From positions 1 to 64,000 of the forward strand of contig WARS01000051.1 of NCBI GenBank assembly GCA_008933995.1: 64,000 nucleotides of DNA, written 5' to 3'. Positions 22,648-34,079 of this stretch are shown here, piece after piece. The position numbers and the translations under genes are program-made. Every line of letters starts with the position of its first letter. Position 1 is the first letter of the stretch. Source of the DNA: Datnioides undecimradiatus. Lineage: Eukaryota; Chordata; Actinopteri; Lobotiformes; Datnioididae. Below the pieces are notes generated by a model. That model worked only from the letters and a program-made list of their open reading frames with translations. It ran no database searches and was not told the DNA's origin.

Positions 22648-22761
22648 GATTCTGGGAAGGGTAGTCCGCTGACAGCACCTTCCCCGATTCTGGGAAGGGT
22701 AGTCCACTGACAACACCTTCCCCGATTCTGGGAAGGGTAGTCCACTGACAACACCTTCCCC
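22648..22761 (+). repeat. 38-bp tandem repeat, three copies, within gypsy
   Basis: Units start at 22648, 22686 and 22724 with GATTCTGGGAAGGGTAGTCC and differ at only a few bases. They sit between Gag and RT where the protease should be, so the deletion and the expansion may be linked. Confidence 0.9.
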
Positions 22762-25531
22762 TCATATAGACTGGCTGACTGGGACGATTATGAGTTGGGC
22801 CACGGGATGCGCTAACACCTGCATCAAGGTTCAAGGGTCCACATGTACTGCGCCTAACCCTTCTCCTGTCACCAGAAGCCCTGATCCAGCAGCGCCAGAT
22901 CTGTTGACGTTTCCAGAGTGCTACCGTGATCTCTGTGAGGTATTTAGCAAGAATAAAGCTACGTCACTTTCTCCTCACCGTCCGTATGATTGCCCCATCG
23001 AGCTACCTCGTGGGGCCCCGATCCCTAAGGGAAGGATCTACTCCATTTCCGGTCCGGAATGTCAAGCCATGGATGAATACATAGAGACTTCCCTTAAGGC
23101 AGGGCTCATCCGCCCTTCCTCTTCTCCAGCGGGGGCGGGGTTCTTCTTCGTGGATAAGAAAGACGGATCAGTCAGACCCTATATTGATTACTCTCCACTC
23201 AATGAGATCACGGTAAAAAAACGGTACCCTCTCCCACTAATGTCAGCCGCGTTTGACCAATTACAACAGGCTCGAGTCTTTACGAAACTAGATCTCAGAA
23301 ACGCTTATCACTTAGTGTGGATCAGGGAGGGTGACGAGTGGAAGACAGGGTTCAACACCCCCAGTGGTCATTACGAGTATTTAGTAATGCCTTTCGGCTT
23401 GCCCATTGCCCCCTCAGTCTTCCAGTCCATGATTAATGAAATCTTAAGGGAATTCCTAAATAGATTTGTGTATGTCTATCTGGATAACATTTTGATTTTT
23501 TCTAACTACTTAGAGCCAGGTTCTCCGGCGGCTGCTGGAGAACCGGCTCTTTGTCAAAGCTGAAAAGAGTGGATTTCATGCCGACACTGTGTCTTTCCTG
23601 GGCTTCATCGTAGCCCCTGGGAAGATGCAGATGGGCTGCTCCACGCCTTAACTTCCCCCAAGACCAAGTGGTCGACACCGGTCGAAAGGGCCTTCCAGCA
23701 GTTAAAAGACCAGTTCACATCTGCGCCCATCCTCGCCGTTCCCGACCCAACGCAACAGTTCGTGGTGGAGGTCAACGCCTCTAACGATGGTTTGGGTGCC
23801 ATTCTCTCTCAGCATGCGAAGAAGGATAATAAGCTCCATCCGTGCACCTTCCTTTCCCAAAAACTATCAGCAGCCGAGTGTAACTACGATATCGGCGATC
23901 GAGAGCTATTAGCCATAAAAGTAGCGCTAGAAGAGTGGAGACACTGGTTAGAGGGGGCGCAGCACCATGTTATAGTCTGGACGGACCACAAGAACTTAGA
24001 ATACATTGAAAAGCCGAAAGATTAAACTCCCATCAAGCCAGGTGGTCACCTTTTTTTAAGCGGTTCAACTTTGTTCTCTGCTATAGGTCGGGGTTGCAGA
24101 ATGTGAAACCGAAAGCCTTGTCTCATCTGTTTGACTCCGAGCCGGCTGCCGAGAAACCATCCTCAATCCTACCGCCGGACCGTGTGGTAGGAGTGGTTAC
24201 GTGGCAGATAGAAACCGGGGTGAAGCAAGCAAACGGTGCCAGCCTGACACCTAGTGGTTGTCCAAGGGACCGCTTGTTCATCCCGGTCGCCTTGCGACCA
24301 CAGTGATTACTCACCTGCCATCCCGGAATTAAGAGGACGGTTTGGGTTATCTCCCAGCGGTTTTGGTGGACCTCTATGGAAAGCGAGGTACGGGAGTATG
24401 TGGAGGCACGCCCGATCTGCGCCCAAAATAAAACCTCCTCGGCAGCGTGGAAGGGGTTGCTGCAGCCACTTCCGGTGCCGACTCGCCCCTGGGCCGAGAT
24501 ATCCCTAGATTTCATCATGGCGCTTCCGCCTTCTGAGGGCCAGACCACAATTGTCCATAGTTGATCGATTCTCCAAGATGACACATTTTATCACACTTCC
24601 TAAATTACCTACTGCTAAAGAAACAGCTGAAATCATGATGACTACTGTATTTCGTGTTCACGGTTTTCCCAAGTTCATTGTTTCAGATCGGGGCCCCCAG
24701 TTCATCTCCAAGTTCTGGAGGGAGTTTTGCGACCTCATCGGAGCCAGATCCAGTCTCACTTCCGGGTACCACCCAGAGGCTAAAGGGCAGGTTGAACGTT
24801 TGAATCAAGAACTAGAGACGTGCCTGTGGTGCTTGGTATCCCAAAACCTGGCGTCTTGGAGCAAGAATCCAGCCTGGGTGGAATACGCTCACAACTCACT
24901 GCTGACATCAGCCACTAGCATGTCCCCTTTCAAGTGCGTCTTTGGATACCAGCCCCCCATCTTTCCGGATTCCGAGAAGGAGGTCTCAGTCCCATCTACA
25001 CACGCCATGGTCCGGCACTGTCATCGCGTCTGGTCAGCCGCACACCGGATCATCCTGAGGAGTGTCACGTACATGAAAAGAGTGGCTGACCGCAGACGCC
25101 GCCCGGCACCAGACTACCAGCCTGGCCAAAAGGTTTGGCTCTCCACCCAAGACCTTCCCCTCAGGGAAGAATCCAGAAAACTGGCTCCACAGTTTGTGGG
25201 GCCCTTCCCGGTCTCTAAGGTCATCGGCCCATCGAACCTTTCATGTAAGTCGACTCAAACCAGTAAAAGAGAGCCCGATGGTTCCCGCCAAGCCCCCACC
25301 CCCGCCCCAAATGGTGGATGGTGGTCCTGCCTACTCCATCAAGAAGCTACTGGCAGTGCGCACTAGGGGCCGGGTCAGACAGTTCCTAGTGGACTGGGAG
25401 GGCTATGGGCCAGAGGAACGCTTATGGGTACTGGCCAGTTTTATTCTAGATCCCGAACTAATATCAGACTTTTATAACCAGAACCCTAAGGTTGCGGGTC
25501 CGTCTGGAGCCGTCCCTAAAGGGGGGGGTAC

Positions 25532-25962
25532 TGTCATGGTCTAGTCAAGCTGGCATGTTAGTGTTGCTTTCAGTGTTTGTCTTGTCTCGTAACTTTCTAA
25601 TTGTCTTCCCCGACCTAATTGTTTCCACCTGTGCACCTACCCTCTTGTGTATATAAGTCCGCGTCTCCCCCTGTCTTGTGCCAGTTCGTCCCGTCTTGTT
25701 ACTGCAACAGCCAGCCTCTCATTCATGTCCTGCTCCTGTTTTGAGTCATTGAAATTCTCCATTGTCAGTTTGTGTTGTTTTGTTACTTTATACCTCGATT
25801 GGCTTATTCCTCGTAAGAGTGATTGTGAGTTGAACTTTTGCGAAGATTTTGAGTTTTGCATTTTTCCTCACGCCTTCAGTTGTACTTTTTGTTTGGTTAA
25901 ACTTGTTTGTGCTTTGAAACTTTGGTCTCTGGAGTCGTGGATTTAGGTTCACAACGAACACA
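25532..25962 (+). repeat. 3' LTR of gypsy copy 1
   Basis: Starts TGTCATGGTC just after the purine tract and contains a TATA-like GTATATAAGTCCGCG near 25649. Its end near CGAACACA is approximate. Receptor-unit sequence resumes at about 25985. Confidence 0.7.
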
Positions 25963-25984
25963 GTCTTGTCAGAGTGAAAATCAT

Positions 25985-26840
25985 GATGCCTCCCATAGCA
26001 CAAATGTTGACGTCTAAGCACTGACCTGGGCTCAGTCATGGCAAGAAACATAATGTGCTATATTTGCACACAAATCAACAAAGTGATGAGACTAATCTGC
26101 AGGCAACATATATCAAAAGTGAGAGTGTTTCATAAAGGTCAGTATACAATAATGATGTGCATACAACTTAAACAGGTATTTGTAACATATATGAAATGCC
26201 CATAATAAAATCTGTACATGTACATATATTAACAATCTGTCAGTGATGACCTTTTATATGGTTTTATATGTGGGAATCATACCAATCAAATCAGTCACAC
26301 CTCACACCATTCACCAAGAAGACCACAAACACAGTGTCAACACCGCATGTGTTCTGATCATGTACTGAACCAGGCTCCCCCCTCCTCACACAGAACAAAG
26401 CCTTGTCTTAATGCTTCTGTCATTGCAATAAATGATTTTCAAGATGTCCTGTGGATTATGATCTTGTCACTGTCTTTTCTCATTATTCAGAAAATTTAAG
26501 TATATGTCAAATTCAGAAACAGAAGAACATTTTCTCAAACATGCGTATGTCTTGAACCCCCTGATCTTAAATGTTTGTGTATGTGCTGTTAACCACCAAC
26601 TGAAAGTACACATAGAATCAGAGAAAAGGGAACTGAAGAGTAAAAAGTTGACTAATTTCCAGGTTTTAGGACAGTTTTCTGCAACACTCTACTGTGTATT
26701 CATATGTTTTCAAATCACCATGTGCCTCAGATGACTCAGTTTAGTTTTATCATCTACACTAACAAACACTGCATGTATGTTTCATTTGTGGGTGAAAGTA
26801 TTTAATTTAACAACCTCACATCACAATCTAACAATCTCAC
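25985..26840 (+). other. Receptor-unit spacer upstream of B
   Basis: Contains the recurrent spacer block (see 19210) and a shortened copy of the segment that holds the open frame at 29453 in the next unit. No supported gene. Confidence 0.5.
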
Positions 26841-26857
26841 AGTATGTCTGCAATCTG

Positions 26858-26893
26858 ATTGGACAAAGACAAATAACATAAACTCCACCTCCT
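26858..26893 (+). promoter_or_regulatory. CTGATTGG and CCACCTCCTT promoter elements of receptor B
   Basis: CTGATTGG ends at 26862 and CCACCTCCTT spans 26884-26893, 79 bp before the ATG at 26963. The block to the ATG is nearly identical in A and C. CTGATTGG is the NF-Y (Y-box) sequence; function here is inferred. Confidence 0.5.
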
Positions 26894-26962
26894 TACATAG
26901 AAAGCACTCTGACTGGAGCTCACTTCAGTTGTGGACAGCGCAGAGCTACAGCCGCACACACC

Positions 26963-28593
26963 ATGAACAACTTTTCCTTGATAACAACTTTAAGCCTCTT
27001 CAGTGAGTACTGCCAATGCATGACTATTAACTATATTCACAACCTTGTTGACTCTAAACCTCCAGACTGGAAACAAATAACTTAGTATTTACAACTTTCT
27101 GTCCTTTATTTTCTCTGCTGTTTGTTTCAGACTGGATCACCGTCTCACTTTCTGCATCTCAGACGGTGGAGGCTCAGCCAGGGGAAGAAGTTATGCTAAT
27201 GAGCAACAACATGGTCAGCTATGATTGTCGCACATTCTGGTTCAGATTGGTTAAAGGGACCAAACCCAGCTGTATCTCTGTTAAGGCTACCTCAAACGGC
27301 AACGTTCAATACTGCGAGGGATTTTCAAATGAGAAATTTGAAATGAGCTCCAACACCTCCACCATCTTTCTCAAAATCAAACAAGTGGATTTATCTGATT
27401 CTGGACTATATTTCTGTGGATTTTACACAGAAGGACGCCTACTTCTCAGTGTAATAGATCTGAAAGTTAAAGGTAAGGTTATTGTAACGTCCTGTGTGTC
27501 TCTTGTTACCCATTCATTGTTAATTTATGTTTAAACTGTTTTTTAGTCATTTTGACACACACATAGACGTCTACCTAAAGATTGACAAAATGCCATTATC
27601 ATGCAAATGTGTCACAAACAAATTCAAGACTAAATGAATCTTTATTTCTTTTAAAAGGCAGCAATGAGCCACTTGATGACAAGAACAGCACGTATAACAG
27701 TAAGATTCGTTGTGAGGACGATCAGATGTTTGAAGATCAAACAGTTTGGCTGCATATAGTTTGTTCAGTTTGAACTTTAGCCAGGTCTTTGAGGGAAAAT
27801 CAACGGTAAATTCTTGTTTTTTTTAAGCAGAGGTTGAAGGAACATCAAAAGTGATGATTGTGATCCTGGGTGGTCTGACCTGTTTCCTAATGGTTGTCAT
27901 CATTTGTCTGGCTGTTAAAATCAGGAAACTTCAGACAGGTACTTTTCAGAGCTAACCTCACATTCAGCTTTATTGCCAGTGGAAGTGTTCTAAAGACAAA
28001 CTCCTCCCAAAGACCATCATCAATCGACTGACCAGAGGTTTTCTTTATTTTTCTATCTCATTGCTGATAAAGGCCAACAGAATCAAGAGCAACGAGAGGT
28101 GAGTCCTCTTTTAACATTTCCTGTTACACAGTCTTTGATAGAGTCTCTCCAAAAACACCAGGGACTGTATCAGCAAATATTAACGTGTCCCTGAAAGATT
28201 TATGTTTTGTATTGAAACTATAGGCTGATAAGCAACTATTGCAGTTTGTACATTGAAGACCACCAACAAATGCAGAAGGTCCTGCTCAGTAAAACACTTA
28301 AAGATCAACACTAACGTCTTCATACCAAGAACAATTGTTATTCTTGTGTATCGTTGTAGAAATTCATACTGGTGATATGTATCAATATTGGCAATGGCCT
28401 CAAAATCCTCTGTTAGGATTATTGTAGGATGGAAAGTCATGTCAAGTCACCACATGAAGACTGAAAATACTTTGTTTTATACAGAACGATTGACCTCTGA
28501 TGACCTCCAACTTCTTGTAACAGTGATGGTTCAACCAAGAAAACCAAAAGAAGAGCGCAGGAGCCACATGTTATTTATGATTCTGTCAGATAA
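26963..28593 (+). CDS. Receptor B: single-V type I membrane receptor, tail exon disrupted
   Basis: Exons are 26963-27002 (signal, MNNFSLITTLSLF), 27131-27472 (V), 27658-27699 (stalk, SNEPLDDKNSTYN), 27831-27938 (membrane, VMIVILGGLTCFLMVVIICLAVKIRK), 28073-28098 (QQNQEQRE) and a last exon from 28485. Phases are 1,1,1,1,0 with no stop through 28098. The V domain has the FWFRL tryptophan and DSGLYFCGFY, but the B-strand cysteine is Ser (VMLMSNN) and a new Cys sits eight residues later (SYDCR). The last exon, compared with receptor C, has several small indels. Its second and third codons read GAT TGA, so the ITIM is lost unless another splice is used. The family is unnamed to me. Surface immune receptor is inferred from architecture. 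Confidence 0.75.
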
Positions 28594-28599
28594 CCTCAG

Positions 28600-29440
28600 G
28601 ACGTAACTGGAGTATTGCATCATATTAACATGCTTTTGGGACTTGTGTCCAAAACATTGAATTTCAATAAGATATTCATTCATTTTAAATCTTCCCACAT
28701 CATGCTTTAATTATTCTGTTATTTCTCTCAGTCCAAGCTCACAATCATAAAACAAACAGGACTGGTCTTTTACACAGTAGGAACCATTAGAGACAGTGTG
28801 GGGCTGCCCAGACTCTCACACACTGAGTGTTAGAAAGAGGAACGCAACTGTGGACCAGTGACTGAGGTACACATCACTAGTTTGACAGGAAGGAAACAGC
28901 AGTGGGCTGGTAATCAGGTGCCTCCCTAGCACAAATCTTGGCGTCTAAGCGCGAGCCTGGGCTCAGTCATGGCAAGAAACATAATGCTATGTTGTACACA
29001 AATCAACAAAAAGTGATAGTAAATATACTGCAGGCAATGTAACCACACAAACACTGCTTTCCAGCCATAACCACACACAAACACCTGTAGGTGCAGCAAG
29101 AATGAAGCTGCTCAAAAAGCTACACAAGGACATGTGAACATCCTCACCTCCTGTTCCACTACTCCCACATCCTCCACACACACTGACCATCTTACCTTCA
29201 CAACATAGTGTCTGCTTTCACACTAGAGCATGAATTCAGAGAAGGTGCACTTGTCCAGTGTCTGGTGAATGGATTCACCAAGAAGACCACAAACACAGTC
29301 AGTCAACACTGCATGTGTTCTGATCATGTACTGAACCAGGCTCCCCCTCCTCACACAGAACAAAGTCTTGTCTTAATGCTTCTGTCATTGCAATAAATGA
29401 TTTTCAAGATGTCCTGTGGATTATGATCTTGTCACTGTCT
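28600..29440 (+). other. Receptor-unit spacer between B and the next unit
   Basis: 3' flank of B (GAGACAGTGTGGGGCTG and CAGGAAGGAAACAGCAG words are shared with other units) followed by the recurrent spacer block. No gene supported. Confidence 0.45.
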
Positions 29441-29452
29441 TTTCTTGTCTTT

Positions 29453-29716
29453 CAGAAAATTTAAGCATAAGTCAGAGATTCGGAAACAAGGAACTTTTCT
29501 CAAACATAAGTATGTCTTGTGCTCATGACCTTAAATGTCCTTACTCATTTTCTGATAATGTGGATGGAATCATCTGGAGCAATAAAACTGTTTTACTTCA
29601 TCAGAACAAATCTACTCATTGCTGCCTTCCTAACTGGCTGCTAAGAGATGTTCTTCACCTTCATGTTACTTCAGACCTGCTCTACATCAAAACTGCCTGG
29701 AGAAGCCTTTGGTTAT
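29453..29716 (+). other. Unrecognised cysteine-rich open frame behind a splice acceptor
   Basis: After a pyrimidine-rich acceptor (gtctttcag) a frame of 88 codons contains ISMSCAHDLKCPYSFSD, DGIIWSNKTVLLHQNKS and THCCLPNWLL, with three possible N-glycosylation sites. The WSNKTVLL part looks vaguely like an Ig C-strand, but no YxC partner is seen in this frame. A second open segment around 29740-29870 (DFSDGFQTGAFHVTSSSN) follows in another frame. A truncated copy of the beginning lies near 26490-26575. This may be a decayed ectodomain exon of another receptor type. I cannot name it. Confidence 0.35.
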
Positions 29717-29879
29717 GATACGGCACTGTATAGATACAAAGAACTGGGTATCTGGCCCAAGTTCACTTCTACTTTCCAATGCTGATTTCTCTGATGGATT
29801 TCAAACTGGAGCATTTCACGTGACATCCAGCTCTAATGTCTTTGTCTACAACAGCGAGTTAGCCACATGTTAGCAGCTA

Positions 29880-30780
29880 CCTTTTAAAGCACGTTAGCAC
29901 AAAAACTGCAGCATTTGCATGGAAGTTATTTACTGTGTTACACATTTTATATCAGTCAGCAAAACATGAAAATTTCATTTACTTCTGTTATCAACCCTCA
30001 TAACACTGGGAACACAATTTTTTTGTTGAGTTAGGTCTGACAGCTGTTTTTAACTAATTTTTTTGGGTCTTGAGAATCCCAAAACTGATCTCAGTTTTTC
30101 TCTATCACGTCAAGTTTTTGAACTATAGGATCCCCGTTTTCTTAAAACATATGAAAAAATACTATTACTTAACATATAAAAATATTGATATACAATGAAA
30201 TATAAAAGAAACAGGCATGACTGCAGTGTTTAACAGTATTATATTTTTTTACAAAGGATATGGCTACTGTAATTATATTGTGTACGAAGTAGTTAAGGTA
30301 AAAATTAGCGTTTATAGCTCTTTCTGGAGTGTTCAACTTGAGGACTATAAGTTTGATGCTCAACAATAATCAGCCATCCATATGTACACTACTACTACTA
30401 CTACTACAGCTAATCAGTGGAATTTATCTGGAGGTAAGCTGTGGAGAAAAAACTTGGCGTGCTAAAAAAAAACGGCTGCAATTTTGGAATCCAGCATGCA
30501 ATTTTAGTTTTAATCAACATAAAATCCTAACTCAACAGAAAATTTTTTTTTCAGTGTTCTGATGTAATACACATAGAATCTGAAAGGAATTGAAGAAGTA
30601 AAAAAGTTGACTAATTTCAGGTTTTAGGACAGTTTCTGCAGCACTCTGCTGTGTATTCATATGTTTCAAATCACCATGTGCCTCAGAGGACTCAACTTAT
30701 TTTTATCATCTACACTAACAAAACCTGCATCTATCTTTCATTTGGGGGTGAAAGTACTCAATTTAACAACCTCACATTCT
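29880..30780. other. AT-rich spacer with (ACT)n
   Basis: AT-rich sequence with an (ACT) run near 30387-30408. No supported gene. Confidence 0.5.
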
Positions 30781-30929
30781 GCATCAACACTGTTTTTCTC
30801 ACATTATGTCTGCGATCTGATTGGACAAAGACATAAATAACTTAACATAAACTCCACCTCCTTACATAGAAAGCGCTCTGACTGGAGCTCACTTCAGTTG
30901 TGGACAGCGCAGAGCTACAACCCTTTTTC

Positions 30930-32550
30930 ATGAACAACTTTGCTTTGATAACAACATAAGCCTCTTCCAGTGGGTAATGCATGACTATTAACTATATTAC
31001 TAACTTTGATGACTCCTAAACCTCCACATTGGAAACTAATAGCTTAGTATTTACAACTTTTCATGCTTTATTTTTCTCTGCTGTTTGTTCGAACTGGATC
31101 ACCGTCTCACTTTCTGCATCTCAGGCAGTGGGCTCATCCTGGGGAAAGTCATGCTAATGAGCAACAACATGTCCAACTATGATTGTCCCTTACTCTGGTT
31201 CAGATTGGTTAACAGGACCAAACCAAGCTGTATCTCTGTTAAAACTATCTCCAAGCGGCAATGTTCTATACTACGAGGATTTCAATAAAACATTTGAAAT
31301 AAGCTCCAACACCTCCTTGCGTCTTTCTCAAAATCAAACAAAGTGGATTTATCTGATTCTGGACTGTATTTCTGTGGATTTTTACATAGAGGACCTACTT
31401 CTCAGTGTAATAGATATGAAAGTTAAAAGGTAAGGTTATTGTAAGCATCCTGTGTTTCTCCTGTTACTCATTCTTTGGTGTTCATTTATGTTTAAACTGG
31501 ATTTTAGTCATTTTGACACACACATAGACGTCTACCTAAGCATTGACAAAATGCCATTATCATGCAAATGTGTCAGAAACAAATTCAAGACTAAATGAAT
31601 CTTTATTTCTTTCAAAAGGCAGCAATGAGCCACTTGATGACATGGACAGCATGTATAACAGTAAGATTCATTGTGAGGACGATCAGATGTTTGAAGATCA
31701 AACAGTTTGGCTGCATTTAGTTTGTTCAGTTTGAACTTTAGCCAGGTCTTTGAGGGAAAATCAACTGTAAATTCTTGTTTTTTCTCATAGCAGTGTTTAA
31801 CAAAATAGCAAAGGTGAGGCTTGTGATCCTGGGTGGTTTGACATGTTTCCTCATGGTGGTCATCATTCGCCTGGTTGTTAAAAACAGGAAACATCAGACA
31901 GGTACTTTTCAGAGCTAACCTCACATTCAGCTTTGTTGCCAGTGGAAATGTTCTAAAGACAAACTCCTCCCAAAGACCATAATCAATCAACTGACCAGAG
32001 GTTTTCTTTTTCTTTCTCATGGCTGATGATAAACAGAATCCATAGTGAAGAGAGGTGAGTCCAGTTTTAACATTTCCTGTTGTAGATTTCTTGATAGAGT
32101 CTTGCTGAAAACACCAGAGACTGTATCATATCAACGAATATTAGCATGTAGCATACGTTTCTTTTACATCTGTACTGAATAAAGACATCCAATAACTGAG
32201 TATTGTAGTCAAAAATGCCAGAATTGTGTTTTAGTTTTTAACTTTAGGGTCTCTTTTTTCTAATTTGTCCATTACAGAGCACCAACAAATGCAGAATGTC
32301 CTGCTCGGTAAAACACAAAGATCAACTCTAACGTCTTCTTATCAAGAACAACTGTTATTCTTATGTAACGTTGTAGAAAGGATTATTGTAGGATGGAAAG
32401 TCATGTCAAGTCACCACATGAAGACTGAAAATACTTTGTTTTATACAGAACGTGGCCTCTGATGACCTCAACTACGCAACAGTGACGCTTCAACCAAAAG
32501 CCAAAAGAAGAGCGCAGGAGCCACATGTTATTTATGATTCTGTCAGATAG
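30930..32550 (+). pseudogene. Receptor C: single-V receptor, frameshifted 5' half, intact ITIM exon
   Basis: The signal exon at 30930 reads MNNFALITT then TAA because of a 2-base loss. The V-exon acceptor AG is lost (TTCGAACTGG where B has TTTCAGACTGG). V (about 31096-31433) carries several small indels and also lacks the canonical Cys. The stalk exon (31620-31661), membrane exon (about 31794-31902, VILGGLTCFLMVVIIRLVVKNRK) and last exon are recognisable. The last exon, 32449-32550, is perfect: NVASDDLNYATVTLQPKAK...PHVIYDSVR-stop, with two ITIMs (LNYATV, VIYDSV). It shows what the tail of B, D and E should look like. Either a recent pseudogene or a good gene hidden by sequence errors. Confidence 0.75.
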
Positions 32551-32796
32551 CCTCAGGACATAACTGGAAGTCATGATGCATCATATTAACATGTTGTGTG
32601 TCTTGTATCCAAAACATTGAATTTCAATATAGATTTCATTTTCAAACTTCTTCCCTAATGCACTGCTTTGATTCTCATGTTATTTCTCAGTCAATGTCTG
32701 AGTTTTTTTTTAAAAAGGCAAAGAAAAGAAAAACAAGCAGGACAGGTGTTTTACAGAGGAGGAACTGTTAGAGACAGTGTGGGGCTGCTGTGTCTC

Positions 32797-33237
32797 TGTC
32801 AGGGTTTTGAGTTGAGTTTCTTGTTTTGTTATTTCCTGTCTTATTTTGAAAAGTTTTTCCCTTGTGTATTTCTGTCTACTTGTTTCCTTTCTTGATTAGT
32901 TGATTGATCTCACCTGTGTCTCGTTTTGCTACCCTCCCGTCTATTTAAGTTGTGCCATTGCCTTTGTTCTCTGTGGGTTCATTTGCTATGTTTATATCCA
33001 TGTCCCTGCCATGTTTCCATGTGTTATCCCCTTGGCATCATTTTGAGTTTGGATTTCTGGTTTTTGCATTTTTGGTTTTTGGATTGTTTCTTACCATGTC
33101 TTGTTCGGAGTGAGTACCTGGATTTTGACCCTGCCTGCCTTGACCATGCGTAAGCCTAGCCCATTAAATAAACTGTTAAAGATCTTCTGTCCCTTGTCCT
33201 TGCCTGCATCTGGGTCCTGCTCTCACCTCGTAACCTA
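32797..33237 (+). mobile_element. Solo LTR with 5-bp target-site duplication
   Basis: Begins TGTCAGGG and ends ACCTA, flanked by GTCTC at 32792-32796 and 33238-33242. The paralogous unit downstream of receptor E has a single GTCTC (41215-41219) and no insert, an empty site. Internal signals are a CTATTTAAG box near 32940 and AATAAA near 33167. The spacing and duplication fit a gypsy- or ERV-type LTR left after recombination. Confidence 0.8.
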
Positions 33238-33669
33238 GTCTCCTGCAGTGCGTGTTACTCTGGAGGAGTGACTGAGGTTGTGTGGTCTGAACAAAACTGC
33301 ACCCATCTGCCCATCATTTCACTGAGCTAACAGCACTCAGTGGTGTGTTTGACATCCAGACAACAAAACATGAGAAAGGTTGAATGATACAGAACTTCCT
33401 GTATCAAGTGTAATTTTATTCTCTGCAACTTGAGAGACAAACCTTAATGTGTATTCAGTGTTGTCTGTCACGACCCTCACCCTCACCCTTTTCCTGACAA
33501 GCCAAGGTAAGGGCGCATATAACTGCAGCAGCTGAGAGCTTTTCCTTTCGGTGCCATGTATGGCTGACTGTGTATGAGCTGTGTCTCGTCTTTATGACAT
33601 TTTGTTGGGCTAGCACAGCACCGCCGCCCCCACCACACGCACCGCACAAACACAACACAACCAACACAA

Positions 33670-34075
33670 CAAACCACCCGAAAAGGCCTAGCAGAGACTT
33701 TACTTCCTGAGGGGCCTCAGGAAGCACCACCTACCTCAAAAGCCACCGGTGTCTTTTCATCCCTGCTCTGTCGAGAGCATCCTGACAAACTGCATCTGCC
33801 CTTGGTCCCCCAGCTGCGCAGTGGCTGAGAGGAAAGTGCTCCAGAGGGTCATCAACACTGTCCAGGATATTATCGGCTGCTCTCTCCCCTCTCTGGGCGG
33901 AGCTACACAGCTCGCCATTGTTTGGAAAATGTTTCTCGCATCACTTCCAGGATACATCTTACCTGGGACATTCTCTGTTACCATCAGGCAGACAGACAGG
34001 GCATTGAAAACCAAGACTAAAAAGACAGGTTTTTACCCAACAGCAATAACTGCACTCAATAATGAAAAATAAGCG
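33670..34075 (+). mobile_element. Rex1-like LINE 3' fragment (copy 1)
   Basis: The frame at 33749 reads VESILTNCICPWSPSCAVAERKVLQRVINTVQDIIGCSLPSL and ends FYPTAITALNN. This is the typical C-terminal end of Rex1/L2-group LINE ORF2 proteins. Strongly 5'-truncated. A second copy lies at 42750-43420. Confidence 0.75.
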
Positions 34076-34079
34076 CCAA

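Larger units (their letters stand above)
20503..25962 (+). mobile_element. Ty3/gypsy chromovirus, 5'-truncated and decayed (copy 1)
   Basis: Domains in order are Gag (20503-22664, interrupted by a hAT-like insert), reverse transcriptase (about 22990-23510), RNase H (about 23690-24025), integrase with zinc-binding segment and DDE core (24376-25150), chromodomain (about 25320-25480, [16 protein letters not shown]), purine tract 25517-25529 and a 3' LTR. Frameshifts separate the domains, the protease region is deleted, and the RT catalytic box reads YLDN, losing the second aspartate. No 5' LTR is present. The left end lies inside receptor A's last intron, and about 0.8 kb of receptor sequence present in unit B is missing at the insertion. 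The element is inactive. Confidence 0.9.
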
